A stretch of DNA of 64,000 nucleotides from Acholoe squamosa. Taxonomy: Eukaryota > Annelida > Polychaeta > Phyllodocida > Polynoidae. Location: the NCBI GenBank assembly GCA_949317995.1, contig OX439039.1, forward strand, positions 73,728,002 to 73,792,001, in the 5' to 3' direction. Position 1 is the first letter of the stretch. Every line of letters begins with the position of its first letter. Shown in pieces: positions 9,871 to 21,808 of this stretch. The notes under the pieces are model-generated. The model was not told where the DNA came from and ran no database searches. It saw only the letters and a list, made by a program, of their open reading frames with translations. A program made the translations under genes and the position numbers.

Positions 9871-12800
9871 CAATGCGCATGTCAGAACTCAACCCACCCA
9901 CCTAGCTACAACCCCCCCCATATGCCGTTTGCAGATATCACAGCCCGCAAAGAAACTATTTTCTACCTTTTTAAAAATAAATTTCTTTCATCTATTTTTT
10001 TTTTTATCTTTTTGTTATTTCTGAACCCCACCTTCAATAATTGGCCACAGGCATAGAACTGCAGTGGGATTAGCAGCTCGGCTAGCTGCTCACTCACTAT
10101 CTCCAACACGTCCGCCACCCGCATCAAACGCTCACCCTTTTGCTGTGGCCACATCAAAGCTAACCCCCTTCTCATCAAACAGACAATTGGATGCTGGAGA
10201 ACCCAAACATCTCCCAATGGTAACGTTATTACCACGACAAACCAAGCCCCCGCTGTAAACATCGTTAATCACCCACGTCTAAACATGCGTAAATAAAACA
10301 CGGCCACTCTTTGAAGAAAGAAATGCCAATTGCATTTTTACTGATCCAAAGTGCCAAAATTATAAAGCCAGCGAATAGAATACATGGGTGCCCCCTGTTT
10401 TATGTGGATTCTAAAACATGGTATGGTATCTTCATCTTTAGTTTAAAACACATGTTGTGGACATGTTTTATTTGGGAAATGATTTATTGGGATAGGATAT
10501 AGGTCTTGGTATCTATATATGAATAGAGTTGTACTTACTATCTTTGGTATCTGCTTGTGTGATTGCGTTGTGAAGTTTCTGTGCTGATGCTAAATGGTGT
10601 GCCGAGACGGGAATACCTGCCGGTAAACAAACTACTCACAATGAGTATACAGCTCACAGGAGTACAGTTTATGGTACATTTCTAAATTTCTTTAAATGAG
10701 AATAAAGCTTACATAAGGTGTTCTTAGAATGAGTATATGACTCACACACTTAGCAAAGGGAACAGAAAAGATATGGCAGATACAATGAGTATACTAATCA
10801 ATCACCTCTGACTAAAATCATACAAAATCACACGATTAGCTCATATTGAACACATGGCAATGAGTATATACATGTATTTACAAAAGCCATAAAATGGGTA
10901 TAACTATAATGATTTCCTATTGTAATAGAATAGTTACAGGGTAATGCTTAAAAAATTAAACGCTCTGTTTACCTGGTGATGGTTTCCAACTAAGTGGCCA
11001 TTCTGGAACAAAACAAATGAAAGAATTTAGCCAAGCTTCTTTTTGTGATAATTGTCGGTCAATGATAAGGGTTATGTATTGTTATCGGGCGCCTACTTAG
11101 AGAATTATTATGATCAAGATGGCCTACTTAGGATCTGTGAGAGCATAGGCATAATAACAGCTCACGTTTGCATTATTCAATGTATATCGGCAATAATGGA
11201 AGAAGATGGCCGCAAGAAAACAAGTATTGGTTTGGGTCAGGGGTTCTGGAGCCAACTTTCAACATCGGTCAATTACAAACTGTTCAGGGCTTAATTTGAT
11301 TTGGTAGGAGAACTCTCCTGCCCTTAGAGGCCAGAAAGTAGTGTGTGCAAATGTCCCTCTGGCGACGGCCATCTGAGACGCGCGTGGGGGCGCTACGGTA
11401 GGCGACCGAGGTCGGAACGATGCTGCAGTCTCCATCTGACCCAATCCCCGGATGTGACGTCAGAGGATGCTGATACGGCAGCGTCCGCTACAATACGGGA
11501 AATGGGAGCTGGAATGGCATGTAGTCACAGAAAGGGTCCCAGTGGGGCGCTCCACCAAAGTGAGCACATGGATAGTGTACAGGGGGTGGTGTGGGGGCCT
11601 CACCTCCCCCTCCTCTCATTCCATATCCCCTGCCTTCATCTCCCAAATGGACGGCTAGTATTGTTATGACTCCTCCTATATATCATCAAGTCTAGGCCAT
11701 TATCTTGGCCAGAGCCGGAAGGGAGGTCGAGGGCAGGGGATCCCTTGGATGCAAGTATACCAAATCCTGGCGCTGCCAGGGCGGCTGGGGGCCCACTTTT
11801 CTGATAGACAATTGAATTAGGTTTCATTTCCCAACAGGAGAAGGGCTGATGAAGGTTGGCCGTAATCGGCCTTTATTTATGCCGGGCCCTGTTCTTTGGG
11901 GACCTTTGTTTTAGGGTCAGAGTCGGCTGGAGGCCACAGGGGGAGATGGGAAGTGGGGGCGAAGGAGGAGGGGTGGTAGGGGAGGCAATATGAATAGCCT
12001 GAAAATGTAGGCATTCCACTTCAGACTTCTGCAGTGAACATCCATATTTGATGTAGACCTGGACTGCCAGAACAGTTTGCCTATTGCACACAGACAGAAG
12101 AAAGTACTGAATATTGAATAGATGATCTCCCTTCTCGAAAAACATTCTCCTCCAGTAATATGGTGAAACTTTTGGATTTATTACACTTCTTATTGACTCA
12201 AGGTATCAAATAATCTCAAAATTCTGGGAACCTAGGGAAGTTTAACTATGGGAGAAAACGGTTTTGTGCTATAATAAGCGTACACAATAGATGACAGAGG
12301 GTATCATAGATGGAAGGTGACGGTGTGATATGGGGTCTGACACTTTTGGGCACTGATTAAATTCCCCCAGAGCTCCCACCTGCCCTGGGCATGGTTCCAC
12401 ATCACTCCCCACCACCCAAATAACTGTTACCCCCACCCTACCCGTATGTCCCGGTACATTCCCATCAATGTCATAGAGGTAGAGGAAAAAATACATTTTT
12501 TTGCCAGTTTGACTCAATTGTTGCCATATAAAAACCATATCAGGGGTTTCTTAAAAAGTTCCAGTGGAGCGTGGCCATTTTGTCGGTTGGCTGAGTTTGC
12601 ATGGTCTGCATCAAAGACACGGGCGACCCCAGTGCGCCACCGACACCCTCATTTACATTTCCTAGCGCTTAAAAGGACATGGAGAGGAAGGGGTAATTAA
12701 GGCTTCTGGAAGAACTGGACAAAACACCTGAAGGAAACATGTTCACCTGGACCAGCCAATACTGAGACATGGGAGGGGTGGGGGCTGGATACTATAGGGG

Positions 12801-13123
12801 GTGGTAGGCAGGGGGTATATGTAGTAGCAGTAGTAATGGCACTGGTCCATAACCACTGCATTTACACGCCTGGATGAAGAAACAAGAGAGGGAAAATTGA
12901 GGGGGCAGAGAATTGGAAGGTTTGCTTGTGATGTGGAGGGGATTTCGGGTTCAGTGGTTCCCATGCATGGCGCCCGGGAGCTGCTGATTCCCTGTGGACG
13001 ACCAGACATGTGGACGACGACTCGGCCAAGCATGTAAGACGTGAATCCAGCTGACCGACCGCCATGGCCAACCCCCCCCCCCCATTCTCAACACCTTCTC
13101 CTGGTCTATTCCAGGGTTAAAGC

Positions 13124-13345
13124 TTAATCCTTAAAACATATGTCTCTGGAGGTTCATGTTCCTTGGTAGAGAGGATGCACCAATGCAGTGCTGGTGAGCC
13201 AATGTACCAGCACTGCATTGGCGTATCGTGCGTTCAGGACTGTATCAGTGCCATAGGATCGGGATGATGTATGGATGTAGCCCTGCATCATAATGAACAC
13301 TGAGCATGATGCATAAATATAGGGCAGCAATGTGCATTGCTCGTA
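13124..13345. mobile_element. Double-palindrome TTAA element, degraded
   Basis: Begins TTAATCCTTAAAA. It has a clear palindrome GATGCACCAATGCAGTGCTG with inverse CAGCACTGCATTGGCG, then a degraded second palindrome around GATGTATGGATGTAGCCCTG. The right end is not defined. Confidence 0.6.
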
Positions 13346-14685
13346 ACTCAAAAAGAAATAAATCAATAGCCTTGAGCAAGTCTAGCTTGTGGTCTGACAT
13401 CAGCACTCCCTCACCCAGGTTATTGGCACCACTAAGGCACTATTCACATAACTCCCACCAAAACTGCCCTCTTCGCACCACATTGCCAAAAAAGACAAGA
13501 AAGTTGATACATGGATCAACATCATATACCTTCACCATTTCAGGCAAAAAGCATCTTATGGCTGCCAACCAACTGACTCTGTAGAATATAGACAATTACT
13601 CAAAATTTACAATAGTTGGTACTGAAATACCTTTTCCTGCAAGACCCCTACATCTCCTCCTTTAATGGCACTACACATTCATTAAGTAATTCTGCCTCTT
13701 ATATATAAAATTTCCATTTTTGTTAAAACTTATTTGCACCACCAAAATGACTGAAAATGAGGGGACCCATAGTTGTCTCCTATAACTCTTTTCGAGATAG
13801 AAACACTATACAATATATAAAGGACTAAGAAGGTGTAAGAGGTGAGAGTTGGATTGGGGGGGGGGGCTGGGGCTGGGGACTATACAAATACTGACCCCTC
13901 CCAATGTGTACAACATGCACGACATGCTCCCACGGTCCAGATCAACATTTTCCTTTTTGTTCCAGTAAGAAAACAATATGGCCTTATCTGTAAAGATATC
14001 AGTGGGAGATAGGTGTCGTCCAACTGATCCAATCAGATATGGCTTTGTGTGATGGTCAAGTGGGGGTCAAGCACATGCACAGCTCTCAGACTTTCTTGGG
14101 AATAAAACCTCAGATGGGTTGATGGATTATGGCTAAAGCGGGGTGCTACTTGTACACGAGTGAAACATGGACGTACCTATCCAATTCAACATGTTATATC
14201 AATTTAACAGTTAGCTCGCCCATAAACTATATATCTTTGTGTAGTTATTACCAAAATGAATGACAGTTAAATCAACCAAGAAATTCATATTGCCATCTCA
14301 AAAGAATCAACTATTGAACTTGAACATTTGTTCTTGTTCAAGGAAAATTTCAATCTTGTATATGAATAACGGTTCACAACATTAACAGGACTCAGGTATG
14401 TCGGGTATGGGGATATGGGATATAGGTGAAAAGGTCGATTTTTCAATCCACCCTTGCAATCCTAGAAACAAAGCCAAAAATAATTTTCTTATAAGGTGAC
14501 TAATTTTACATGGTATACAAGATAAATAGTGTTTCTCAAGCATTTCTCTCTGATACCAAGTAAAATTATTCATCCATTTCCTCCAAAATTAAAAATTATT
14601 TTTGACCGTGAATCTTTTACACATGCATGCTGCTGCCACACACAAGCACCGTGAGCACAGTGCCATGCAAGGCCCCCCAACACAC

Positions 14686-14921
14686 CTGCGCCCAGCCCTG
14701 GAGGTGGAGGTGCAGACGAACCTGGATGAGGCCGCCCATTGAGCATGCCGCCATTGAGGTGTGGAGGTGTGGTTGGCATGAGAGCCGGCATCGGAGAGAA
14801 GTCGTAACCATAACTCGGCCGCCGTCCTTCTCGCCGGTTTCCGTCGATGGCCGACTGCAACTCTTGTGGGGAACTCAATTTGAGCTTCTCACATTCGTAT
14901 GGGTAGAGGTATTTCATGTAC
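14686..14921 (-). CDS. ARID3: ARID3 exon: end of ARID domain, extended-ARID motif and Pro/Gly-rich linker
   Basis: After the split Gln codon the exon reads YMKYLYPYECEKLKLSSP, then ELQSAIDGNRREGRR. This is the last ARID helix and the C-terminal extension typical of ARID3/dead ringer proteins. It continues into a Met/Pro/Gly-rich linker ending PPPPGLGA. It has 78 full codons plus one base at each end. On the minus strand the acceptor is ...CTGTTTCAG|G at 14922 and the donor is GCAG|GTGTGT at 14685-14686, leaving phase 1, which matches the next exon. The open frame continues into the intron, but GTGTGT directly after the conserved part is a plausible donor. The lower boundary is slightly less certain than the upper. 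Confidence 0.92.
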
Positions 14922-15269
14922 CTGAAACAGGAGAAGAAATCATTATGGGTTTGGTTTTATTGTGAATCAAAGTTGTCAAGCTGGAAGTAGATTTTAGAAT
15001 AATCTAATTGCACAATTTTGAACAATAGGCTTACATATTGATGTATAACCCGATAAGGAGTAATACATCTAAATTGTATAATTGTGCATAGATCTTTGTA
15101 TAGGCGATACTGTAATTTTTATAAGACTAAAAAAGTGGGTCCTAGAGTTACATCCCAAAAATGAAATTTGTCATATGGAATAAAAAGAAACCTGAAATAA
15201 ATCTATTTCTTTCCTTAATTCAACTGCAACACCTTTAATCACAGACAGTTGGAGGGAGGCAGTGAGTTT

Positions 15270-15600
15270 ATTGACAGTGACGAGATGGCTACTCGTGACG
15301 CTATATATGAGCCTTGACGTGCATGCTGTCCCAGGGGTATAAATCCCCGCCTTGGTAATGAAAGAATATAGACGTCAACGTCAAGCTACGTCAACCCCTT
15401 AAGTCAGGGCCTCCGTGCTGGACGTCGGGCGGTCCCGTATCAGGGGACGCTGTCTGCTATCTGGCATCTTTCATCTTGGTGCACGGACGCTAACATGGCG
15501 GCTAAGCGGCTTCCTGTCTCGCTCCGTTGCCACGAGGGGGCGCCACGGGCGTTTCTACGTCACGTGACGTATCAGGTAAATTGCTCTATTTCCGGCGGTG
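15270..15600. promoter_or_regulatory. Candidate regulatory block: ACGTCA cluster, YY1-like and CTCF-like sites
   Basis: At least five TGACG/CGTCA words occur between 15277 and 15400. TATAAAT (15338-15344) lies between GGGG and CCCC. ATGGCGGC (15495-15502) matches a YY1 core. CCACGAGGGGGCGCC (15530-15544) matches the CTCF core closely. TACGTCACGTGACGTA (15556-15571) is a perfect 16-bp palindrome. It lies in the intron that splits the ARID domain and could be an enhancer, insulator or alternative promoter. Confidence 0.4.
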
Positions 15601-16739
15601 TCGCATCCACGTTCGCCGATCCGGCAATTGCCAGGTCCTTCTCTCCCCGTGGGGTAGCGCTACTGTATGCAAGCTACACTCCCTCCCGTCTCATCACTCC
15701 CTCCTCCCATCAACCCTCCAGCCGCCCCAATTGCATGGCGCACGAAAAACACTGCCATTGCAAAATGAAGATTACACCCGGCGTATGACGGAATGCCGGT
15801 CCCCTGGGGGAGAGCTGACACTTGCGAAGTCGAGGCGCGGTAATCTTGGGGGATTTGAGCGTTGTGCCGTCGGAGCTGACAGCTTTATCTGGCAGTGGGC
15901 CGCCCAACACCCGCACCGCACCCTCCCAATCAGCCCTCTTCATCCATAGACTGAGCCCCTCTCTCTGCCTCCTCCTCTCCCCTCTCTCACTGCTCACTGC
16001 ATTCCAGACACTGCCATCCCAAACTGCCATGCTCTTCTGCCTCTAGTGGGCTGACCCCTGCTTGAGCTGGGACCTTGCCAGATAAGGACTGATAACAGCC
16101 AGTATGGTGGGTACCAGGTGTTATGTAATGCACCCTGAAAAGTCAGCACTGAATAAAAGGAATATTCTCATTGGTCAATAATGTATCCCGCTAGGTCGGA
16201 ATATACCAAGGTCAGTCTGTTTAGGCAACACAATTGAGGACACTCTAAACCACTGTTCATGTTATTTCTTGTTAGAAATTGATAAATAATACAGAAAAAT
16301 ATGGTCTTCCCCCAAAGCAGGGGAACTAATAGCTCTCTTAATCCATAAGCATTTTTACCACTGGGGCTTTCCCGATTTGCATCTACGTGTATACTCAGTA
16401 GGTCGGGTCACTATTCAGTCGCACCCTTCCCCGAATCCCCATTTCCTCTACTACTACTCCTCCATCCAATAGCTCTATTACATGTACATTTACCTGGTTT
16501 TTCGTCTTCTCTCAATCCTCACATGGCATAGTTATGCTCTCAGCGCATAGACATCCCTCAATCTCAAATTAACAAGTACTTTAAGACTTTTTATTCCCAA
16601 AGCCATCCCCTGCAGCCTCCCCCCATCAATCCCCAACCATCCCCCATCCCCGCTGCTCTTTTTACGCGGCAATGCAGCAACACCCCTCATCCCTCCTAAA
16701 AAGCCCCAGTGATGATGTCGAGATCGGAAGCTGGCGGAT

Positions 16740-17300
16740 TCCATATTGTTCCATTCATTAGCGGCTCAGAGAGCGGTCTTGTTCCCAGGGGAGGTTGGCA
16801 TGGAGGGCCAGTAATGCCCGATAATACCACGCCACTTCATTGAGAGATTATTTATCATAAACAATGAGTCATTACGCACGCGCGGGCGCCAACCGAAGAT
16901 TATCGAGACAAATGCATTTGCCCAACGAGCCGACGGCAGCCTGTCGTGTACCCAAATACCAGGGCTTACCCCCCACTAAGCCTTTTATATTGAAACAATG
17001 GCAGGGCAACGCGTCGCCAAGCCCACACTGCCCCCTCCCTTAACCCCCTATCGGCTGCGAGCGGCACAACAGCAGTAAGCTGCCGACCTAACAGCCCGAT
17101 TCACGACAGAATGATTACCTCCGCTTTTTTTCGGCTATTCCGCCGCGGGCCAGCCAGGCTCAATGGAAATCACTTGTTTGCCCCCTTTTTATCGATAAGT
17201 GATATTAAATGTAAATAAGCTAATTACCAAGAGATGATTTGTGGCAGATTGAATCAAATCGCCCTTGTTAAGTTGCCATAAAGATGGGCGTTAGTGATAT
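16740..17300. promoter_or_regulatory. Candidate developmental enhancer block
   Basis: About 560 bp of complex, repeat-free sequence dense in recognisable words. Examples are TTTATCATAAACAATG, ATGCATTTGC (POU-like), GAAACAATGG (SOX-like), ATCGATAA, TGTAAATA (forkhead-like, 17210-17217) and TAATTA (homeobox-like, 17221-17226). It resembles conserved non-coding elements near transcription-factor genes. Conservation could not be tested. Confidence 0.35.
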
Positions 17301-18025
17301 GGGCGCAGATCGGCACCCAATAACGCTGACGCCCTGTGCGTATGTTATACAGGGCACCATGTGCTCTGCGTGGTAATGGGCGCAATGGGATCGACAGGAG
17401 ATTTCCCCAACCTTCGCCAGAGGCAGCACCGTTCAAACACACACTGATACCCATAGGTGGCCGCATGTTTCTTTACATTACGCGGGTGCTCACCGGAAAC
17501 AAGAGCTGTTCCCTTGGGCGAGGCGCCAAGATGCGCGCGCAGCCTGAGTGTGCCTGACGGTAGCACCTCCCTGCGGGCAATGCGCGCACTATCGAGCAGA
17601 AAAACCAAGATACAGGCGAATAAAACGTTATTCAACCATCTAAATGCCTACCCCCGGTCCCATTCTCCCCACGATGATCAGATAACATCTAAACTGTCGT
17701 TGATGTCATGATGATTTTTGCAATCTCCAGCAGAGGACGCTGGTTCGTTGGGGGCAACTCCCGCTCGTCGACACGCATGCGCGACGTGCGACGTACCCGC
17801 GGCCACAATCACAATGTCCCGCGCGATTCGCATAATCCAATAAAAATGATGAATAACTCCAAGCACCCGCCTCAACAAAAACGGCTTCCACTTGATGAGG
17901 TGGAAAGGCAATTGGAGGGGGTGGGGTGGGATGGATTTCAGTAACTTTACAGCCTCAACCGTGTAGCCACAGGCATTTCTAGCTCTCTGAGGGCAGGGTG
18001 ATGCCTCCAACTTCAAGTTCATATC

Positions 18026-18200
18026 CCCTTAACGCCATGATGTACCAAGGCAGTGCTGGCAAATCTACTGCATTGGTGCATCATGCCAACCCTACCAAAG
18101 TATGAAAAGGGCTGTATTCATGCATCATGTCCATTCCCATGATTTACATGATGTATGAATACAGCCCTTTTCATACTTTCACACTATTCGGCCCTCAAAG
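18026..18200. mobile_element. Double-palindrome TTAA element, partial
   Basis: Starts at CCTTAACGCC and contains GATGTACCAAGGCAGTGCTG with its inverse, then GTATGAAAAGGGCTGTATTC repeated in inverse orientation about 50 bp later. It lies about 390 bp from the ARID exon. Confidence 0.6.
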
Positions 18201-18590
18201 ATCTATGCAGTAGGGTCTATCACCACTGTTGATATGATCAGAGTGACGGCCTCCCTAATGTGAGTGTTTATTTAGAATTGAAAAGCAATTCCACGCCATT
18301 TGATTGGCCCTGTTAGGGCTGTGGAATCGTAATGATTCCCTATCAGGGGTTGTTGCAGAGTTACCATGAAATGTGATATATTTTGTTGTACTGCATGACT
18401 GGCCCACGGAAACTAAACTGAGCCCGAGGAGCTACTCAGTCGGCACACATTCAATTCAACATTGCATCAACATAAATAATTCGTTCATCAACATTTGTCA
18501 ACCAGTGTTTGAACTGAAACATATAGGCCTGTTATATAACAGTTTCTCTCTGTTTTTCTTTTCTCTATAAGAGAAGTTAATTAAACTCAC

Positions 18591-18774
18591 TGTGTCCTAA
18601 GTGTAAATGCTGCGCTGGTGATGGAGGAGGGGAGGTTGAGGCCCTTGGTGATCTCCCGCCATAGCTTCTTGTTAATGACCTCTACGAGGCCGCCCTTAGA
18701 GACGACCAGCCGGAACAGTTCGTACAGGTCTAACGTCTGTTTGGCCATGATGGGAATTCTGTTTACTGGTGTTC
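18591..18774 (-). CDS. ARID3: ARID3 / dead ringer exon: central and C-terminal ARID domain
   Basis: This exon encodes 60 complete codons plus split codons at both ends. The translation starts TPVNRIPIMAKQTLDLYELF and ends ITSAAFTLRT(Q). This is the most conserved part of the ARID DNA-binding domain of the ARID3/BRIGHT/dead ringer family, nuclear transcription factors that bind AT-rich DNA. The stretch containing GGLVEVINKKLWREITKGL is characteristic of ARID3 rather than other ARID proteins. On the minus strand the acceptor is a pyrimidine-rich ...TTTTTCAG ending at 18775, and the donor is CA|GTGAGT at 18590-18591. The entry phase splits a Gly codon (G|GA) and the exit phase splits Gln (CA|G), which matches the next exon. 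The preceding exon, expected to encode the N-terminal ARID helices, was not found in the window. Confidence 0.95.
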
Positions 18775-20879
18775 CTGAAAAATATCAAACAAAGGGGTTC
18801 ATATTAGTACATGTAGCAAGTCCCATAAGATTCATTAAAATGCACAAAGTGAATTCAACTATCAAAAAAAGATATTGTTCTCTTGGGTCTCTATAGTTTA
18901 TAATCGATGAACTCATTACACAATCTAAGTCCTGCCCAGTTTAAACTCAATAACTATACACATTAATAAGGGGAATTCACCCGGATGTAGCCGCAACTTG
19001 AAGGTATAATTCACTGTCCGACCAATAAAGAGTTCTGCGAAATGGTTACCCCCTAGATGTGTGGCTCTAAATCCATGTAAATTGCCACATTAGACTTTAC
19101 AGATGTGAGATAGGGGTAATTACATAGGGCATTTATTATATTGTCGACAGTATAAGAGATATGTTCTTTCCTCAATTGAGGTTGGTGGTGAGAGCCTGGG
19201 GAGATATAGAGAGAGCTTTTTCCTGACATCTGTATAATGATGTTTAATCATATTCCGCCTGGTAGTTTAGATGTGAACACTTCCTATTTAGACCACAACT
19301 ATGTATAACAGGATGTTCTATAGTTAGATGTGCAATTGTGGTCAATGTATCCCGAACCCTTCAAATTTACACATTTACTGATAAAAATACAAAATCACTT
19401 GCAGCTACCCTTTTCAAAACTGCATTTGAAACCAACGTATACAGGCATTCCATTGTTATCTGTGATTCATATCATGCATCCATCCATGTCCCTGTCCCTT
19501 TGAGCCACTGCTCTCCATTTTATCACAAATTGACCTGTGTCTAGTAGAAAAGTATATCTGTTGTTGCTGACGTGATCACATTGGTATTCATGATACATAG
19601 AAGTCAAGGAACAAAAGAGACCTTTGTTCACCCTATCATGGCTCGTATACACTATGCTCTGTTCTATAGGTCAATGACGTCATGCTGACCAACAAAGAAT
19701 AATAGTGTGTTTATAACAAGTCGAATAAGGGAATTTAATATCTAAAAAAATTACTTGTGTGGGGAATATGTCATACTCTTATCTTACTGAATTAGGAATT
19801 AGAGTGGCAGAACTTTCCAGTTGATCACAATGTTTTAATGTCCAGAGATGTCATGTTTTGGTCAAAAGAAACTAGGACATCTCTATTTTGAGCAGAAAGA
19901 AATCAAAATGATTTATCATAAGAACTGTAGGTAAAAGGTAGGATTCCTGTCCAATACAAATAATCAATAATTAACAATGTTGGTGCTGGTGTTAACTTAA
20001 GAAACGCTATCATAGCAGTTTCTCCAATTAATGGTGAGGCAATAGCAATAACCCCATCTTCCAAAATGCCAGGTACATATATATAAGCACTGTTAATAGG
20101 AGGCAATGAGAATGGTGATAACCTGGCGGGAGGCAGGTACAGGTGCACAAAGACTAGGGTATAACACCTTACCTATACCACTTATAGTGATACACTTTTC
20201 ACACTGCATTTTAAATACACAATAAACCACTTTATGAAATAGCTTATGCACAATTCTCCCAATGTCTTTTATCGTCACCTCTTATGCTGCTAATATCTAC
20301 AACTGATCAATTGCTTAAAGTATAGGTTGCATAATTTTGCTCGATAAGGTAGTCATCAAAAGGTTTTCCTGAGTATCTTCAACCCAATTTCCTCCACCCC
20401 CATTTTATCTCGCTCATTATCTTTATAACTCAAGCCCCTTGTGAGGCTAAAAGCCATATTTTATTTCCCTGCGACTGCAATATTGTTCATTTTCTATTTC
20501 AGATATAAGAAATTCCCTCTATATCCCTACATTATGGCGATTCGTGCAAACAGGGATTGCGATAAGAGAAGTATTTATTGTCGGACAATGGTCACTCGTT
20601 CAGCATGTTGAATGCTTTAAAGGTCATTTCTTAACCTGTACGGTCAAAGCATTTTCTGAACCCCGCCAGATTCAAAGAGAAGGAAAAGGGCTTTCACTAA
20701 ATAATGCGATTGGTATCGGGACTGACCTTTAGTGTTGACAAAACAAGCAGGTAAGGGGAAAAGGACCGTGAGAACCAAAAGGTGAGCATGTAGAAAAACG
20801 GGTATGCGTGATAGCTGTGACCAGCTCTGACGGCACGTTATCAAAACGTATGTTTTATCTAACAATGACCAATGCTGCC

Positions 20880-21060
20880 ATCTAAAGCCCCACCCACCTA
20901 ACCCCGCGACCTCTGCGCCGCTGGGAAATGAAGAAAAAAAAACCTTAAATGGCGGGTGGCGTCACATGATTGGGCAGTCTGACTCTACGTCAAGCATGTA
21001 AGACGTAGGCATGACGTACGCATGCTGACATGTCAACCATTGGTCACCCAATATGGCAGT
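20880..21060. promoter_or_regulatory. Candidate regulatory block with ACGTCA-type words
   Basis: GC-rich sequence with GGCGTCACATGATTGG, CTACGTCAAG, AGACGTAGG and CATGACGTACGCATG within about 100 bp, plus a CCAAT-type word (ACCCAATATGG). It resembles the word content of the block at 15270. Low confidence. Confidence 0.25.
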
Positions 21061-21589
21061 CGGGGGGAGAAGTTTCTTTGTGGCCTGCGTGCGACTGACC
21101 AAAGGTTGTGGGTATGGGTCAGGCAATGCTCTGAGAATTTACCTACTTCAAGGGTCTAAGACTCTGAACCCTTGGCCTTTGCAGGCAGCCAGCAATGCCT
21201 CCTTGGGGGTCACACGAGAAAACGGATGGAGGCAGCTGATAGTGAGATATGATGAATGAGTGGAGGGATCAAATTACAGCAATAAAAAATGAGCAAAGCT
21301 CCCTTGCACTCTAACCTCACCCTAACCCATCTCCAACCCTCACAACGTATTATAAAGGCTCGCGACCGTTGTGCTAGGCCCTATTTTCCTGTGCTGACCT
21401 ATCGAAGCGGGGACATACGGGCGGGCTCTTATATTGTTTCCCTGCTGATAAATACAGTGCTTAACTCTGTCGACCACCTGTCTTTGCCGTTAGCCACCGG
21501 CCAGGAACAGGCCCCATCCCACAATGGTGTGGTCCTTTCATCTCTGCTTGGATATCATACATGGATGGGGAAATAACCACCTCTAGCCC

Positions 21590-21808
21590 TCCTAGGGCCG
21601 AATGGTGCATTATGGCGAAATGCCCATTTGTCTTTCAGCATACATGAATTCATCCCTGATGCGCACTCAAGTGTAAGGCTGATACATTCCGTAGGGTCGG
21701 AATGATGCACCAAGGCAGTGTTGGTGAGCAGACTCACCAACACTGCATTGGTGCATCATAACGACCAAGACACTTGAGGCTTGGAGCATCCTGCGGCCTG
21801 TAAAGGTC
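21590..21808. mobile_element. Double-palindrome TTAA element, partial
   Basis: Holds a near-perfect palindrome at about 21705-21765: GATGCACCAAGGCAGTGTTG, CAG centre, and its inverse ending GGTGCATCAT. The other palindrome is degraded and the TTAA ends are not clear. Confidence 0.65.

Larger units (their letters stand above)
7073..14685 (-). other. ARID3 intron
   Basis: This 7.6-kb intron contains two double-palindrome elements (7634-7862 and about 13124-13345), a TA microsatellite (8839-8907), a GC-rich regulatory-looking block (about 9540-9870) and a cluster of ATGAGTATA words (10641-10868). A further GATA-motif-rich stretch lies around 13970-14110. Several open frames of 80-130 codons around 8000-8700 overlap each other on both strands in GC-rich sequence and show no protein family signature. 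Confidence 0.75.
14922..18590 (-). other. ARID3 intron splitting the ARID domain
   Basis: The intron interrupts the ARID domain at the Gln codon before YMKYLYPYE. It holds a GC-rich block with ACGTCA words, a CTCF-like site and a 16-bp palindrome (15270-15600). A long complex block with homeobox-, forkhead- and SOX-type words lies at about 16740-17300, and a double-palindrome element at about 18026-18200. Confidence 0.8.

Noticed and set aside
9934..9955. TATCACAGCCCGCAAAG, similar to the miR-2 family seed
   Set aside because: The match is limited to the seed and there is no hairpin around it.
11850..11875. CTGATGAAGG followed by a GGCCG-TAAT-CGGCC stem, reminiscent of a hammerhead ribozyme
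   Set aside because: The required GAAA after stem II and the flanking stems I and III are missing.
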